DNA of 64,000 bases from Capronia americana (Eukaryota > Ascomycota > Eurotiomycetes > Chaetothyriales > Herpotrichiellaceae). The stretch covers positions 1,674,001-1,738,000 of the forward strand of contig JADWQD010000005.1 in the NCBI GenBank assembly GCA_016110215.1. Direction: 5' to 3'. Positions 8,871-20,673 of this stretch are shown in pieces. Below the pieces are notes generated by a model, which saw only the letters and a list, made by a program, of their open reading frames with translations, was not told the DNA's origin and did no database searches. Every line of letters starts with the position of its first letter. Positions within the stretch are counted from its first letter, which is position 1. The position numbers and the translations under genes are program-made.

Positions 8871-10926
8871 TCATCCCTTCCTTCCCACCCGGGGTAAATG
8901 CCTCCTCAGCTCTGCCCAAAACCCCAGCGGCTCTTCCGCAAAACTGGCTTCGTAGGCATCAATCACGGGCCGTTCCCACACCAGGTCGGCCTCCTCCGGC
9001 TTCACGAACTTCGTCTTCTTAAAGACCTTCCAAAACACAAACAGGACGGGGCATACAAAGCACATGGTGTAGTAGGAGAAGAAAGTCCCCACGTCCCACC
9101 AGCCGGGCAGGAAGGTCGTGTAGCCGTAGGTGCCGACCGTGAGGATGAGGAACACCATGGCGATCCACGCGCAGTAGGGTTGGAAGTAGCCGCGGTAGGG
9201 GAGCGTGCTGCGGTCGATGCCTTGTGCTTTGAGCGCGCGGTGGAAGCAGATGTAGATTATGCACTGTCGACGGACTGTAAGTATACATGTATGTCGGGAG
9301 AAAGAGAATAATGGTAGATGATGATGGGGGGGAGAGCGAGGGCAGAGTGGGTCAAGGTTTGCTCACCATGATGATGAAGTTGATGATTTGGGACGCCTCC
9401 GTGAGGTTAGCTAGCCTAGATTGGGGCGTTAGCATCCGAACGTTTTCGCAATTACAAATTAATTCGTAGGCATTACCAGGTGATGACTTGGGTACTACCT
9501 TCGCTCAGGGCGAGCAAGGATAGGAGTGGAAAGAACATGGTGATGCAGAAGCAGTAGATCGGCACGCCAGCTTTGGTGCATCGTTGCAGGAACCGTGGGG
9601 CATGGCCGTCCAAGGAGAGGCCGTAGAGCGTTCTGGACGCGCAGTATCTGTTGTACCGAGGTCTGTCAGTGTACCGGCCTCGGTGGTATGAGGGCCAGTC
9701 TTCGAAACTTACACGTAGGTATTCCCGGCCGAAAAGATGCTCGTGACAAGCAAGGCGTTTGTCAGGTCCGGGAGCACAGTGATGCCCAAGTTCTGCATGG
9801 CAATAACATATGGAGATGCGCCAGCCGTGCCGGTAGCCCCATCGTTCAGCACGGCGTTCAGGGTCGGGTCATTGTAAGGAACGACGATGCCCACGCAGAG
9901 GGCTCCAACGATAAAGAAGACACCAAACCGCCAGTACACTGTCTTGAAGGCCTCTTTCAGAAATTTTCTCGGGTACATGGCCTCGCCGCTGACCATGGCC
10001 ACGTATTCCGGCCCGACGATGGTGAAAGCGGCCATGAAATATGCGCCGAGGAATCCCTCGAAGCGGCCGAGAGCGCCGGTGGTGACGTACGGCGCAAATG
10101 ACTGTGCATTGTCAGCGAATTCGACAGAGCCATAAAGATTGTAGGACTCTTACCCCAGGGTTGTTCCAGTAGCGGAATCCGTACGCATCGTGCTTGGGGT
10201 TACCTCCAACCTGGATGAGGTTGTTAAATGATGACACCGTAGAGGCCTGTGAAGTAGAGACATACCATCGTGACAAAGGTGAAGGCGAAGACGATTGCGA
10301 CTAGAATGACTTTACCGCCCGAGAGCCAGAACTCGGATTCTCCGTACCACTTGACAGCGAAGAGATTGATCAATCTTGAAATGTCAGCACCGTCTCGAGA
10401 ACACCACCCAGGCAATAGGATTCGCTTACCCGTATAGAACGATGCATCCAATGCAGATGGCGACCGTGGGAATGTTGTCGGACCAATATGTCAGAACGAG
10501 GTTGAGCGCCGAAATCTCCCATGGGATCAAGACAGCCTCGTAGAGAAAGAAGTTCCAGCCAACCATAAATCCGAAAGCCTCGTCCACCCACTTGGATCCC
10601 ATTCGAATGAAGGACCCGGAGACAGGCATGAACACAGCCATTTCTGCCATGCAGTTGTTGACGAGACCGAGGATGCAGGCGTAGAGGGTGAAGCCGATGA
10701 GCAGACTGCCCGGACCGCCTTCGATGAGTCCATAGCCGATGCTGACGAAGAGCGCAGTGCCTATGCTGCCACCTATTGCGATCAACTGCATTTGCCGGTT
10801 CGTCAAACGTCGCTTGAGGGAGTCGACATTCTCGACGACCACGATCTCACCACTTTGGACTTCATACGCCCCCTTCTCGGACACCTCCTGCGGCACCTTT
10901 GCGGGTTCCGGCTTGATGAAATTCAT
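8871..10926 (-). CDS. Amino acid permease (yeast AAT/APC family), plasma membrane
   Basis: Seven exons (10926-10430, 10374-10266, 10210-10154, 10101-9713, 9647-9477, 9415-9367, 9263-8871) join in frame to 554 aa, close to the family norm. The cytosolic N-terminus is followed by RRLTNRQMQLIAIGGSIGT, the hallmark first helix of fungal amino acid permeases. About twelve hydrophobic segments follow, including a conserved VGPEYVAMVSGEAMYPRKFL region and YCASRTLYGLSLDGHAP. The C-terminal tail contains VKPEEADLVWERP, typical of the family. It should import amino acids with protons. It lies between the decarboxylase and the aminotransferase, which fits supply of substrate to that pathway. Specificity cannot be read. 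Confidence 0.93.
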
Positions 10927-11562
10927 GGTGGCTTCTGGTCGTCAATGAGACGAACAGCTTTGACGGCTTGACGGGAGGTCACATCATTTAACAGCGGAGG
11001 TGTTGGCGTCGCATCCAGACCAGGTCTCGAATGGCAAATCTATACCTAGGGCTTCTGGCTTGTCCAATGAAGTGGCCGGGCTGAATCGCTCCATGCTGAT
11101 AAGCCGTATCGAAGCGGTGGGCGGAGTGGCTAAATCCGTGGTAGGATTTGCAACCTCAGTGCGCACGCCACCGCAGTATGCACAGGTCAGCACGTCAATC
11201 CCTTCATCTTCAAGAGAGTAGCCCTATTCTCTGAGGACCGAAACTGGGTGATAGTGGGAGATCCGCTTATCAGTCAGCCCACGTTGTCAAATCTAGCTCC
11301 CGCCTCGCGTCGTCCTTTTGTTGAAAGCCAGGACCTGCGGCATGTTGTTGAAGTTAATCAGCTCGGTATCAGATGCCCAATCAAGCATCTAGCCTTTCCT
11401 TATTGCGGGTAACAATCCCAGACTGCAGAGCTTCGAGAACCAGAATACGAAGCGAGTAAACTTGAAGCTTCCCAAGCTTTCGGAGTCTTGGTATCACTAG
11501 CAATGCCGCGTCTGACCAAATGAATTTTCCATGCTCGTACGGCTGTAACATCGTCACACGAT
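10927..11562. promoter_or_regulatory. Intergenic: permease upstream region and aminotransferase 3' flank
   Basis: 636 bases. Short open frames on both strands around 10984-11221 are shadows of each other with no domain. No clear regulatory motif was found by eye. Confidence 0.4.
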
Positions 11563-13236
11563 TTACGCCTGCATGTCCCCAGATTCCGGGGTGAATATTT
11601 TGAGGAGTGCGGTCCTAAGACGTTCAATCGCTTTGACAAGTTCGTCCTCTTCAGCAGACGCAAAGGTCAGGCGCAGGAAGACCGAATCTGACAACTCTCC
11701 CTCAAGGCTTAATGCACCATCGCTGGGCGGCGTGGAGGCTCGGAAAAAGCTCCCTTTGCAAGGCAGCACGCCTTCCTTTATCGCTGCTGTATGAATGCGG
11801 TCCTCGATCTCCAATAGGGCTTGCTGCCTTGCTTCCGCATCCGTCGCTGTTTGCGAAATCTCTGGCAACCTGGTACAATCAATCTTGAGCCAAATGAACA
11901 TTCCCGCTCGGATCTCGTTCCAGGAGCATACGTCCGCTAGTACTCCAGTCCGAAGCTCTCGTTCCATAGCTCGAAGCATGACCGTGGCCTTCGCGTGGTA
12001 ATAGCCCGCCAGGCCATTCAGCCATTGCAGAAATCCATCATGTCCCCACGTCTCCGACACAAGCTTATACATGGCCAGCTGACTGACCCCGCTTGATTGG
12101 ACGAAGCCCAGATCATGCGCCGCTTGAAAGGTCTCGACAACGGCCTTTGGAGCTGTAAGCCAACCCAACCTCAACCCAGGCGCAAGGATTTTCGACGTGC
12201 TGTCAAGCCGGATCACACGTCCCGTGCGGGAGAGCGAAAGATATGACGGGATGGAGAGATGGTCCGACACCCCATCGAGTTGTGGAAACTGAAGGTAATG
12301 GTAAGGATCGTCCTCAACAATCAGAATATCATGTTTCTCAGCGACTTCCAGTACCTCCTGCCGCCGGTGACGAGGCTGCGTTATGCCAGTAGGATTGTGT
12401 CCGGTTGGTATGATGTAGAGCAGCTTCGGTGTCCGCTTCCCAGGATGAAGTACATCCCATGTTGACAGGATTTTGTCAAGCGAGTCAGGATTTATCCCAT
12501 CTGCATCCATGGCGACAGGAACCAGAGTCAGGCCCAGCGGCCCCGCCGCTTCGATCGTGCCCGAGTATGTGTATTCTTCTACCAAGACAAAGTCGCCGGG
12601 ATCCGCAAAGTTGCGGAATGTCGTCTCCAGAGCCATGGTGTTCCCGCCTGTGAGACATATCTCCCAATCTGAATAAGGCGGAGAATGAACGTGGGAGACA
12701 TGAGTTGTAAGGTATTGTATGAGTTGTTCAGAGCCCAGGGAGTAACCGTACGACAATGCGATTGCTAGATCGATCGAGGCTGATGGATCCAGTTTGCTCA
12801 CGGCAGTTGTACTGCTCGTCTCATGGAAGCCGTTTCCAATTTTCGCCAGACCAAGCCGTGCGGGCGAGGTAGGCGAAGAATAGGCAAATTCCATTCTCTC
12901 AAATGGGTATGTCTCTGGCGATGGCCGGCCTGTGCCAAGGCTGATCATGCCTTCATCGAATCCAGAGGCACTGGCTTTCAGAGACGAGGGCTGTCTCACG
13001 CTGCCTTCGCGACTGAGGAATCGACTGATATCAAGCGCTGACTTCGGCCTTTTCGAATAGCATTCTGGCTTGAAGAGGTCCGTCGTTGTGACTGGAGCAA
13101 GCGTTCTTCTCAGCGTACCAAGGTCAAGCAGACCTGAAAGTTTCTTGTGGTCTGGAATGTTGCCATGTCCGAGCCCATTAGCTGCAGATACACTGCAGGT
13201 GTAACTCTCGCTTGGTGCTCCATTTGTAGAATGCAT
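11563..13236 (-). CDS. Aro8-type aminotransferase (aromatic / 2-aminoadipate class I)
   Basis: One open frame of 557 aa with no intron. The fold-type I PLP aminotransferase signature is complete: YGYSLGSEQL early in the domain, GGNTMALE, YIIPTGHNPTG, then VEDDPYHYLQFP. The Schiff-base lysine K349 lies in STSKILAPGLRLGW, and SGVSQLAMY follows. This pattern is that of Aro8/Aro9 and kynurenine/2-aminoadipate aminotransferases, which exchange aromatic, branched or adipate amino groups with 2-oxoglutarate. The first 90 residues are poorly conserved, as in other fungal members. It is divergent from the Zn(II)2Cys6 gene across a shared 1.2 kb region and sits next to an amino acid permease and near a 2-oxo-acid decarboxylase. 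Together these are the first steps of an Ehrlich-type route. Confidence 0.92.
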   Translation of the reverse strand: MHSTNGAPSESYTCSVSAANGLGHGNIPDHKKLSGLLDLGTLRRTLAPVTTTDLFKPECYSKRPKSALDISRFLSREGSVRQPSSLKASASGFDEGMISLGTGRPSPETYPFERMEFAYSSPTSPARLGLAKIGNGFHETSSTTAVSKLDPSASIDLAIALSYGYSLGSEQLIQYLTTHVSHVHSPPYSDWEICLTGGNTMALETTFRNFADPGDFVLVEEYTYSGTIEAAGPLGLTLVPVAMDADGINPDSLDKILSTWDVLHPGKRTPKLLYIIPTGHNPTGITQPRHRRQEVLEVAEKHDILIVEDDPYHYLQFPQLDGVSDHLSIPSYLSLSRTGRVIRLDSTSKILAPGLRLGWLTAPKAVVETFQAAHDLGFVQSSGVSQLAMYKLVSETWGHDGFLQWLNGLAGYYHAKATVMLRAMERELRTGVLADVCSWNEIRAGMFIWLKIDCTRLPEISQTATDAEARQQALLEIEDRIHTAAIKEGVLPCKGSFFRASTPPSDGALSLEGELSDSVFLRLTFASAEEDELVKAIERLRTALLKIFTPESGDMQA

Positions 13237-14469
13237 AATTTCTCCAAAAGATCCTGATCAAGTGAACCTAGAGACTGAGCGTATTCCTGTATCGAGAAGC
13301 TGGCTGGCTCTTTTGCGAGAAGGTACAATTCAGCCTTGTAGGCTCCGATCTTTTTTTTTATTGAGGGAGGAAACACTCGCGTCAAAGGGCGCCATTGACT
13401 CACTCGTAACCATTGATCCAAGACACTGGTTCGGATGTGCATATGGACAACCCCACGTTCAAAGGGTCTCTTCGACTGACCTAGTCCAGATGTAGGCAAG
13501 AAAAGGAGACCGACAACTCGACAAGGTGGGATACTGTTAGATAACCCGATCAATTGTTGCAGGGATGGTTCCTGGTGTGATGCAGATGGATTGCCCATAG
13601 AATCTCTGTTATGTCCCTAAGATCCCCTTCTTGCTGCCAGCGTGGGCGAAAGCGTGTTCTTTCACTCGGAAGCATGGAAGGCCTCTCTGGATTCTGTGGA
13701 GCATGCACTTCCAATGCGGAGAAAACCGCATCTGTCGGATTTACGACTGGAACTGAACTGGATCCTTCCAGCCTCTTGGTCTTTTGCATGTCACTCGCCA
13801 AGGTCTAGCTATACGTGGGATATTGATGACTTATTCGAACCGATGCTACCTGACGCGGTGCATTAGGCTACAGTAGGTGAATTCGGTTCGCAAAAGGGTT
13901 GTGCGTATCTCGTTCTTGCCCTGCGTCGTAGTCTGAAGAAGAGATGCATTCGTTTGCTTGAGAGAAATATAACACGATCCGTTCCTCTATTGCAGTAACT
14001 GACATTTCATGGACTGGCTGTGGCTCCGTTAGCAGTGCTCTCGTGCCGCTGCCTACCATCGCTTCCATCTCCTGATCAAGGCCTCCAATATTAGAGCCAT
14101 TGCTGTCTTTATCATTTTGTCGCATTCTCATCTCGAAATCTGTCTTCGGGAAGGTGGCAACATGGTACAGCAAGCATCATGTTCAAAGCTGTGCAGTTCA
14201 AAGTCGAAGTGATCTGGAAGTGAAAGAGAAGTGAACGAAGACGCGTTGATGGCTTGGCGCTTGGCGTTGATTTGGCACTGCGACTTCAGCTTCGGTCTTC
14301 CTTATCGGTTACGGGCAACATTATCTTTTCTTGCTCTTATCACGAAAGGTCTTCCCATTCTATGAACACTGGAATTGCATCGATCAGGCCCATAATCTTC
14401 AAGAACCTGTTTCAGAGATCTCAGAGGGTGCCTCGGTGATCCTGACAAAATGGATCTTCAATCAATATA
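13237..14469. promoter_or_regulatory. Divergent promoter between aminotransferase and Zn(II)2Cys6 regulator
   Basis: 1.23 kb between two outward-facing start codons. Open frames inside (13110-13598 and 13868-14173 on the minus strand, 13611-13866 on the plus strand) have no recognisable domain, and one overlaps the aminotransferase start. A pairing of regulator and target gene around one promoter is common in fungal pathway clusters. No binding site was assigned. Confidence 0.5.
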
Positions 14470-15964
14470 ATGGTGTCCGAAGAATCGAATTCGCCGTCAT
14501 CTTCACTTGCAACCAAAGGTATGCTTCGGATCGAGAGCCGTCGATTCTCACGCTCAAATCTGTCGTTTAGATTGTCGGGTCTGCAACCGGAGACGCATCC
14601 GGTGCGACCGTACCCTGCCGTTTTGTCAGAAATGCGCCCGGAAAGGTGTGGAATGTCCCGGGTTCGGAACCAAATTTCGATGGACCAATGCTATTGCCAT
14701 CCGTGGTCGGTTCAAAGGCCGCGGCGCGCCTGTTGTAGCACAGCATACCCAGGTCCAGGAGACGGAGCCCAGCTTTCTGCAGAGCCCCAGTGAAGAAGAT
14801 ACTCCCAGTCCAAGTTATCAGCCAGGCCTTGCTTTGGCTCAGCAGTTGCCTCCTTCCCTGGCCAAATATCTGTTGCAGTACTATGCGGACAACATTGCCC
14901 CATTGATGGTCTGGCTGGACTCGGATCAGAATGAGTATAAGCGGTTAGTTATTCCTCTGGCGGAGAAGGATACCGTCCTCCGTCTCGCAGTCCTTGCGAT
15001 CTCTGCAGCCCATATGCCAGACGAGGACCGCCTGGCACCGGGCTTTTCCCAGTCCACGGGCGAGGCTGCTATTCTCATGATTACCCAACGAGTACGCCAG
15101 GTGACTCAACGTAACCTGGAGGATCCAGAAATCGATGTCGGAGGTGGGATTGCCACCGAGATCCTGGCGGCCATGCTCATTCTCTCAAATCATTGCCTGT
15201 TGCAATCAGCATCAGCTCATGCTCAATCCCACCGACAGGCGGCTCGGATTCTCATCAACTCATTAGAATTGAAACAGTCGCCCGGCGACGAGCTCACTTT
15301 CTTCCTGAAAAACCAGCTGGCCATTTACGACGTCCTAGCATGTACGACATTGTTCGATTACGACCATATCCAGCACGCCATCCTCCCCAATATCGAGCGA
15401 CAAGATGTTCCTTTTGGGGAGTTCCTCCACATATTGCACCGCATCACCCTCATGTCTCTGGACAAGAGCAGGCCTGCAAAGCCACCTGAAAATCTCGAAG
15501 AGGAATTCGAGCTCTCAAGTGGTTCGACATTAGTGGCTTCGGGACCGCTCGCTCAGAAGCTGACCAGGTCGGCTAGACGAGACTTCATAAGACTCGTCGT
15601 GGCATATCAGTATGCCGGTATGGTTTTCGCATGCAAGCGCCTCAACATCTCACCGGGCGGCGGACAGATTGCGGAGGCGTACACCCACAGACTCTTCCGA
15701 GTATTTGATCAGTTTGACGACATAAGCGCCTCATTGCACAATCTGGCATGGCCCCTCTTCATCGCCGGGGTTTCTTGCTGCGGAGATGAACAACGCATGG
15801 GCGTCATCAGCGGCTTCTGTCAGAAGCTGTCTGCAAACACACGGTTCGAGCACTATGCCGAACTTCTGACCTTTCTGCAAGAGCTCTGGCAGAGTGGCAA
15901 TTCCGACTGGACCTTGCTTGCCCGCCAATGGGAGCGAAAAGGCAGGCCAGTGATAGCGGTCTAG
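14470..15964 (+). CDS. Zn(II)2Cys6 transcription factor, pathway-specific type
   Basis: Two exons: 14470-14518 and 14571-15964, with a 52-base intron (GTATGC...TTTAG) inside the DNA-binding region, giving 480 aa. The zinc cluster is C18-x2-C21-x6-C28-x6-C35-x2-C38-x6-C45 with the basic run CNRRRIRCD, a perfect binuclear cluster. The rest matches the fungal-specific transcription factor 2 style, with a helix-rich middle (LPPSLAKYLLQYYADNIAPL) and a C-terminal FLQELW segment. The intron cannot be skipped: reading through gives a frame without the first cysteine context. Its divergent position next to the aminotransferase and its location inside the metabolic block suggest that it controls this block. 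That is inference; no inducer is evident. Confidence 0.9.
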
Positions 15965-16004
15965 AAGGTATTGGGCTTAAACGGGTATGATTCTACTTAT
16001 GAGT

Positions 16005-17172
16005 CTACTTGAGGTACTCCCGAATAAGATCCTCCGGGGCGTCCTTGTGCAAGAAATTCGGAATCCGCTCGTACATCTCCCACGCACTGCGCCGCAGGAA
16101 CTCGGTCTGCTCTTTGACCCACTGTTCCACCTCCTCCCGCTCGATCATTTCCCCGCTCTTCTCCTTATCGATCAGCGTTGTCAGTACCGAATCCACACGC
16201 CCTCGCAGACGGATGAGCTTTTCCTGTAAATATTGATTACACGTCAGAGGGATATCATCGTTCGCGGGATCCACGCTTCGAAGAGTCGTGAACTGGTCAT
16301 CCATATTGGGATCGGCATATGTATAGCTGGTCACCATACTGATCCGTTCTGGCACATTGGTCGCTCGTAAAGCGGCGTGCTCGGTGATTCCGCCCTGCAT
16401 GATCACTGCGCCGCCTATGGTCGCGCTTTTGACCTTCACGATGGAGCCATCGCCGGTCTTGATGGCCGTCTCGCCTCCTTCCATGGTACTTGTGTCGCTG
16501 AGCATGACCACGCACACGACGGGGACTTGGTCTCTATGCCATGAATCGATCGGAACGCTGTCGTACTTGGACTTCTTGATGTCAAGGGGCGATTGTGCTG
16601 GCGAGGGAGTCTCCGTGAGCTTGTACACCCCGGGCAGTCCTTCCGGGCCCAGTTGAATGTTCAGCATGGCGAGGTCGCCTACTTTGTTCAGAGGCCGCAG
16701 GGCAAATCCAGCGGCTCTGTCAATGGCGGCTTGGGTGGCGGGGTGTTTCCAGGCTTGGAGCGAGAACTTGGCGGTCTTTAATTTGACACAAGTTGAGTCA
16801 GTCCATCTGTCGTTTCACCCTTTTGCTTTGAGAGTGGAGAGGTAAAAGACTAACCCGTTCATGGCCAGCGACATAGGCAGGAGCTCGGTCCCACGACCTG
16901 AGATAGTTGTCCAACATCTGCCTGCTGAGCATCTCGCGTCTTAGGATACGTACTCCTTCTTCCGAGAACAGAGGAAATGGATCGGTGTAGCATAGGTCCG
17001 GGACATTCTGTGGCTTCTGCAGGCCGAGCTCGCTGAAGGTGTGGCGTTGGGCAGGCGGTTGAAACGCCAGGTGGATGGCAGGGTCGAAGTCTGGCAACAC
17101 AAGGTCGTCGAGGAAAGTAGCTGGCTCGGACGCCGGCATGGTCGCCAAAGGTGCAGAAACTTCTGCTGCCAT
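16005..17172 (-). CDS. Phytanoyl-CoA-dioxygenase-like 2-oxoglutarate/Fe(II) oxygenase
   Basis: Exons 17172-16855 and 16775-16005 (79-base intron, GTTAGT donor) give 362 aa. The iron facial triad is visible: the HxD pair in SWHRDQVPV, and the distal His in GGITEHAALRA with an Arg about ten residues later in ERISMVTSY, the expected 2-oxoglutarate anchor. GGETAI between them is also typical. Such enzymes hydroxylate small molecules or fatty acids; this branch is common in fungal metabolic clusters. The gene converges with the regulator gene (only 40 bases between stops) and is divergent from the S15 hydrolase. It has a long hydrophilic C-terminal helix (REEVEQWVKEQTEFLRR). The substrate is unknown. 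Confidence 0.82.
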
Positions 17173-18263
17173 GTTGTATGGTCTTCAACGAGGAACAATT
17201 GATGCCCGTCTCTCTTGCTTCGTAGGCAATGAGGCAACTGGTGTTAGTAGCCGGGGGCCCCTCACCACTTATAAGTCGTCCACACTCTGTCGTGGGCTTT
17301 AGGACTGCGCAGAGCCTTCTATTTAAGAGTGGTTATCAATCTCAGAGATTGAAGACTTGGACGTTTTCATGAATTGTCCCCAAGAGGTGGCTAGGCTCAG
17401 TGTCTCTTTGCGGTATATTTGAGGAGAACCAGGATGGCACAATGCAGGGGATCATCGGGTGGTGGTACAGCATCTTGTTCGATGGTCTCGGTACGCGGTA
17501 CTTATCTTGTACTCTTCCCATTTGGGTAAACAAATACCGCCTTCGCTTGTGGGCTGGACACTCGCTTAATTCGAGGATTTGAGGCAGCGGAAACTGATAA
17601 GGAACGGGCAGCTTTTGTTATCTTTCAGGTACGACCTGAGAACCGAGTCGGTAGAAAGCGGCGTCGCTGCTTGTGGTTAGTGACGCGAGTCGCTTGGTGC
17701 AGGGGCCGATTGGTCAGTTCTCGATATTTGCCGCCTGTTGATTGGCTCAGGTTCAGCTAGAGCGTAACAGTATCAATACGGTCGACGGTATTGTCAGGCA
17801 ACTTGGCAAGGGATCCGCCCCCGCAAAGCCACCGCTCAGTCGCTTTCCTCGTACCCCACGTTGTAGACCAGATCTCCCTTTTGATACCCGATCAATGCGG
17901 GTGATAAATACCATCGATAGCCAGAATATACAGTCCGGAATGGGTAAGAGTTGGGAGACGCGCCCAGGCTGCACCAACAGCCACAAAACCTTGTTGGTGT
18001 TGCCCCCGACTCTTGGATAGACGTCTCGCATCGGATCGTTGAGTTCACGACGGCCCTGGGACTCTATCCCAAAGCGAAGCTAGACGCCAAACGCGCTAGA
18101 CAGGCAATAGGGTGAGGTAGATATCAAGAGATTTGACATTATCGAGACTACAGGATCTCAACCCAAGTCTGCCTCCCCAGCGACTGCCTCTGCAATCCAT
18201 CGAACAATCTGGACAATCTGATGATCCATCCGCCCGTACTGACCTAGAACCCAACGCCAAACA
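17173..18263. promoter_or_regulatory. Divergent promoter between 2OG oxygenase and CocE/S15 hydrolase
   Basis: 1.09 kb between outward-facing starts. It contains only domain-free open frames, which overlap one another on opposite strands (17742-18048). No operator was assigned. Confidence 0.45.
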
Positions 18264-20291
18264 ATGGGGAGCATGTCCCCTTTCCCAGTGCCCATCAGCG
18301 TTCGCGAGCACGATGAAATCCGACTTTCGGACAACACAATCCTGTCCGCCCAGCTCTGGCTTCCAGAAGACGCAACCACAAACCCAGTCCCAGCCATCCT
18401 CGAATATCTGCCCTACCGAAAACGAGATGGGACTGCGGAACGGGATGCTCTCAATCACTCCTACGTCGCGTCCTATGGATACGCCTGTGTTCGCGTCGAC
18501 ATGCGAGGGAGCGGCGATTCCGAGGGCGTTCTGCGGGGCGAATATCTCAAGCAGGAGCAGGACGATGCTCTAGAAGTCCTACAGTTTCTTGCCGCGCAGG
18601 AATGGTGTTCAGGGTCGATCGGCATGATTGGAATCTCGTGGGGCGGGTTCAATGGGCTGCAAGTAGCGGCGCTGCGTCCTCCTGAGCTGAAGGCCGTCAT
18701 CTCGCTCTGCTCGACCGACGACCGATACGCTGATGATGTCCATTATATGGGTGGCTGTATGCTCGTGGACAATTTCACATGGGGCGCCACCATGTTCAGC
18801 ATTACCCCCACCCCTCCGGACCCAGCCTTAGTGGGTGATAAGTGGCGCGACCTCTGGATGGACCGGCTGGAAGCTGGTGGGAACTGGATGGTCGAATGGC
18901 ATGAACATCAACGACGCGACAAGTTTTGGAGACATGCTTCAATCTGTGAAGACTACAGCGCCATCCAATGCCCCGTCTATGTCGTGGGTGCTTGGTCGGA
19001 CGGATACACGAACGCAGTCTTCCGGATGCTGCAACATCTCGAATGTCCTCGCAAGGGCTTGATCGGCCCTTGGGCCCACGCATATCCCAACTTTGCGACC
19101 CCGGGCCCTCAGATCGGGTTTTTACAGGAGACGATCCGCTGGTGGGATAAGTGGCTGAAAGGCAAAGAAACAGGGATCATGGATGAGCCTATGCTACGCT
19201 GCTATTTGCAGGATACAGTGCGTCCTCGCACACAGTATGACTTCCGGCCTGGCCGTTGGGTGGCAGAGAGCAGCTGGCCTGCTCCCGGCATCAAGCCTCG
19301 CACCCTGAGTTTATCAGGAGGACGACTAAGTGACGAGGAGCCCTCTACGACCGCCGACGAAAAGCTCTCAATCTGCTCTCCCATGACCGTGGGCTTCGCC
19401 GCGGGCCTCTGGTGCGCTGGTCTCGATCTTGATCTGCCCGGCGACCAGCGGGCCGAAGCAGGCGGTTCGCTCCTTTTCGACGGACCAACCTTGACCCAAC
19501 CGCTGGATCTCCTCGGTGCGCCGATCCTCCACCTCCGCGTCGCGAGCGACAAACCAGACGCCCTGGTCGCCGCTGTCCTATCCGAGATCCTCCCCGACGG
19601 CTCAGCGACAAGGATATCCTTCGGGCTGCTCAACCTGACGCATCGAAACGGCCACACGAATCTCCAGCCCCTCGAACCCGGCCGGTTCTACGACGTGACC
19701 ATCCAATTGAACGACTGCGGCCAACGGCTCGGCGTCGGGAGCCACCTCCGCCTCGCCCTCTCGACATCCTACTTCCCCATCTGCTGGCCTTCGCCCGAAC
19801 CGGCCACCCTCACGATCGCCACCTCTCGAAGTAAGCTCGAAATCCCCACCCGGCCCGGAGACCATCAACAAGATCCGGAGCTCAAACCCTTCGAACCCGC
19901 CGTGAACGGGCCGGCCCTGAAAACTCGCGTCCTCCGGCCCGGCAAGAAAATGAGCGGCATCATCACCGAAGATACGGAAACAGGCACCAAAACCCTCACC
20001 CGGATCATAGACACCGGGTTGATCGAGTTCGAAGCCATCGGGTGGCACTACGGAGATACCAGCACGTGCATATATTCCGTGTGTCCGGACGATCCGCTGT
20101 CCGCGAGGGGCGAAATGCTGTTCAAGCAGGAATATGGGCGCAAGGGGCTCGACTTGGTCATTGAGGGATGGACGAAGATCGGTTCGTCGAGCACAGAGTT
20201 TCTTCTCACCGCGAGGTTCGATGCTTTTGAGAATGGCGTCCGGGTCTTTGGGCGGGATTATTCAGCTACAGTCCCGCGGGATCATGTGTGA
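18264..20291 (+). CDS. CocE/NonD-type hydrolase (peptidase S15-like, X-Pro dipeptidyl/acyl hydrolase)
   Basis: Intronless, 675 aa, full length for the CocE/NonD family. The alpha/beta-hydrolase part carries the oxyanion segment LEYLPYRKRDGT and VDMRGSGDSEG, then nucleophile S125 in GISWGGFNG. The acid is in GAWSDGYTN and the His in GPWAHAYPN. The second half is the beta-rich C-terminal domain of the X-Pro dipeptidyl-peptidase type (FDGPTLTQPLDLLGAPILHLRV). No signal peptide is seen, so it is probably cytosolic. Members cleave X-Pro dipeptides, acylated amino acids, glutaryl-cephalosporin-like amides or cocaine-type esters. Beside a dipeptidase and amino acid genes, an amide or ester hydrolysis step is plausible. 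A second ATG lies three codons downstream. Confidence 0.9.
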   Translation: MGSMSPFPVPISVREHDEIRLSDNTILSAQLWLPEDATTNPVPAILEYLPYRKRDGTAERDALNHSYVASYGYACVRVDMRGSGDSEGVLRGEYLKQEQDDALEVLQFLAAQEWCSGSIGMIGISWGGFNGLQVAALRPPELKAVISLCSTDDRYADDVHYMGGCMLVDNFTWGATMFSITPTPPDPALVGDKWRDLWMDRLEAGGNWMVEWHEHQRRDKFWRHASICEDYSAIQCPVYVVGAWSDGYTNAVFRMLQHLECPRKGLIGPWAHAYPNFATPGPQIGFLQETIRWWDKWLKGKETGIMDEPMLRCYLQDTVRPRTQYDFRPGRWVAESSWPAPGIKPRTLSLSGGRLSDEEPSTTADEKLSICSPMTVGFAAGLWCAGLDLDLPGDQRAEAGGSLLFDGPTLTQPLDLLGAPILHLRVASDKPDALVAAVLSEILPDGSATRISFGLLNLTHRNGHTNLQPLEPGRFYDVTIQLNDCGQRLGVGSHLRLALSTSYFPICWPSPEPATLTIATSRSKLEIPTRPGDHQQDPELKPFEPAVNGPALKTRVLRPGKKMSGIITEDTETGTKTLTRIIDTGLIEFEAIGWHYGDTSTCIYSVCPDDPLSARGEMLFKQEYGRKGLDLVIEGWTKIGSSSTEFLLTARFDAFENGVRVFGRDYSATVPRDHV

Positions 20292-20673
20292 TGGGTTTCG
20301 AGTCCGTGGAAAATAAAACTAACCCTCTCAGAGAGAGAGAGAGAAATACTATATGTAGTGCTGAAACGCTCAGATCATATGAATAGGATATATATGGGCA
20401 TACGGTGGTGATATATCTCCAAAAGCTGGGTTCAACTCTTCCCTGTAGCGCATTTCAGGTTTGTGTCAGATTTATATGTATTATTGCACCGAACAGTCAA
20501 ACGAACAGGCATCAAGAGGTTTATTTTTGCATGGTATAAAATGCATGGCGCCAGAGTCTGGACGGCCATATGACCCGGTCCTATATTGTACCATGAGACG
20601 ATGCTTAAGAGAAAACTATTTCTTTCCTTGTCACATCGCATTCTTCGATCCCAGGAGGCAAAGGAACCTCCGT
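20292..20673. other. Convergent 3' flanks with short GA microsatellite
   Basis: 382 AT-rich bases between two facing stop codons. They hold a (GA)n run at 20330-20344 and nothing else of note. Confidence 0.5.

Noticed and set aside
13110..13598. Minus-strand open frame of 162 codons
   Set aside because: Overlaps the aminotransferase start in another frame and has no domain.
19602..20048. Minus-strand open frame of 148 codons
   Set aside because: Shadow of the CocE/S15 hydrolase C-terminal domain.
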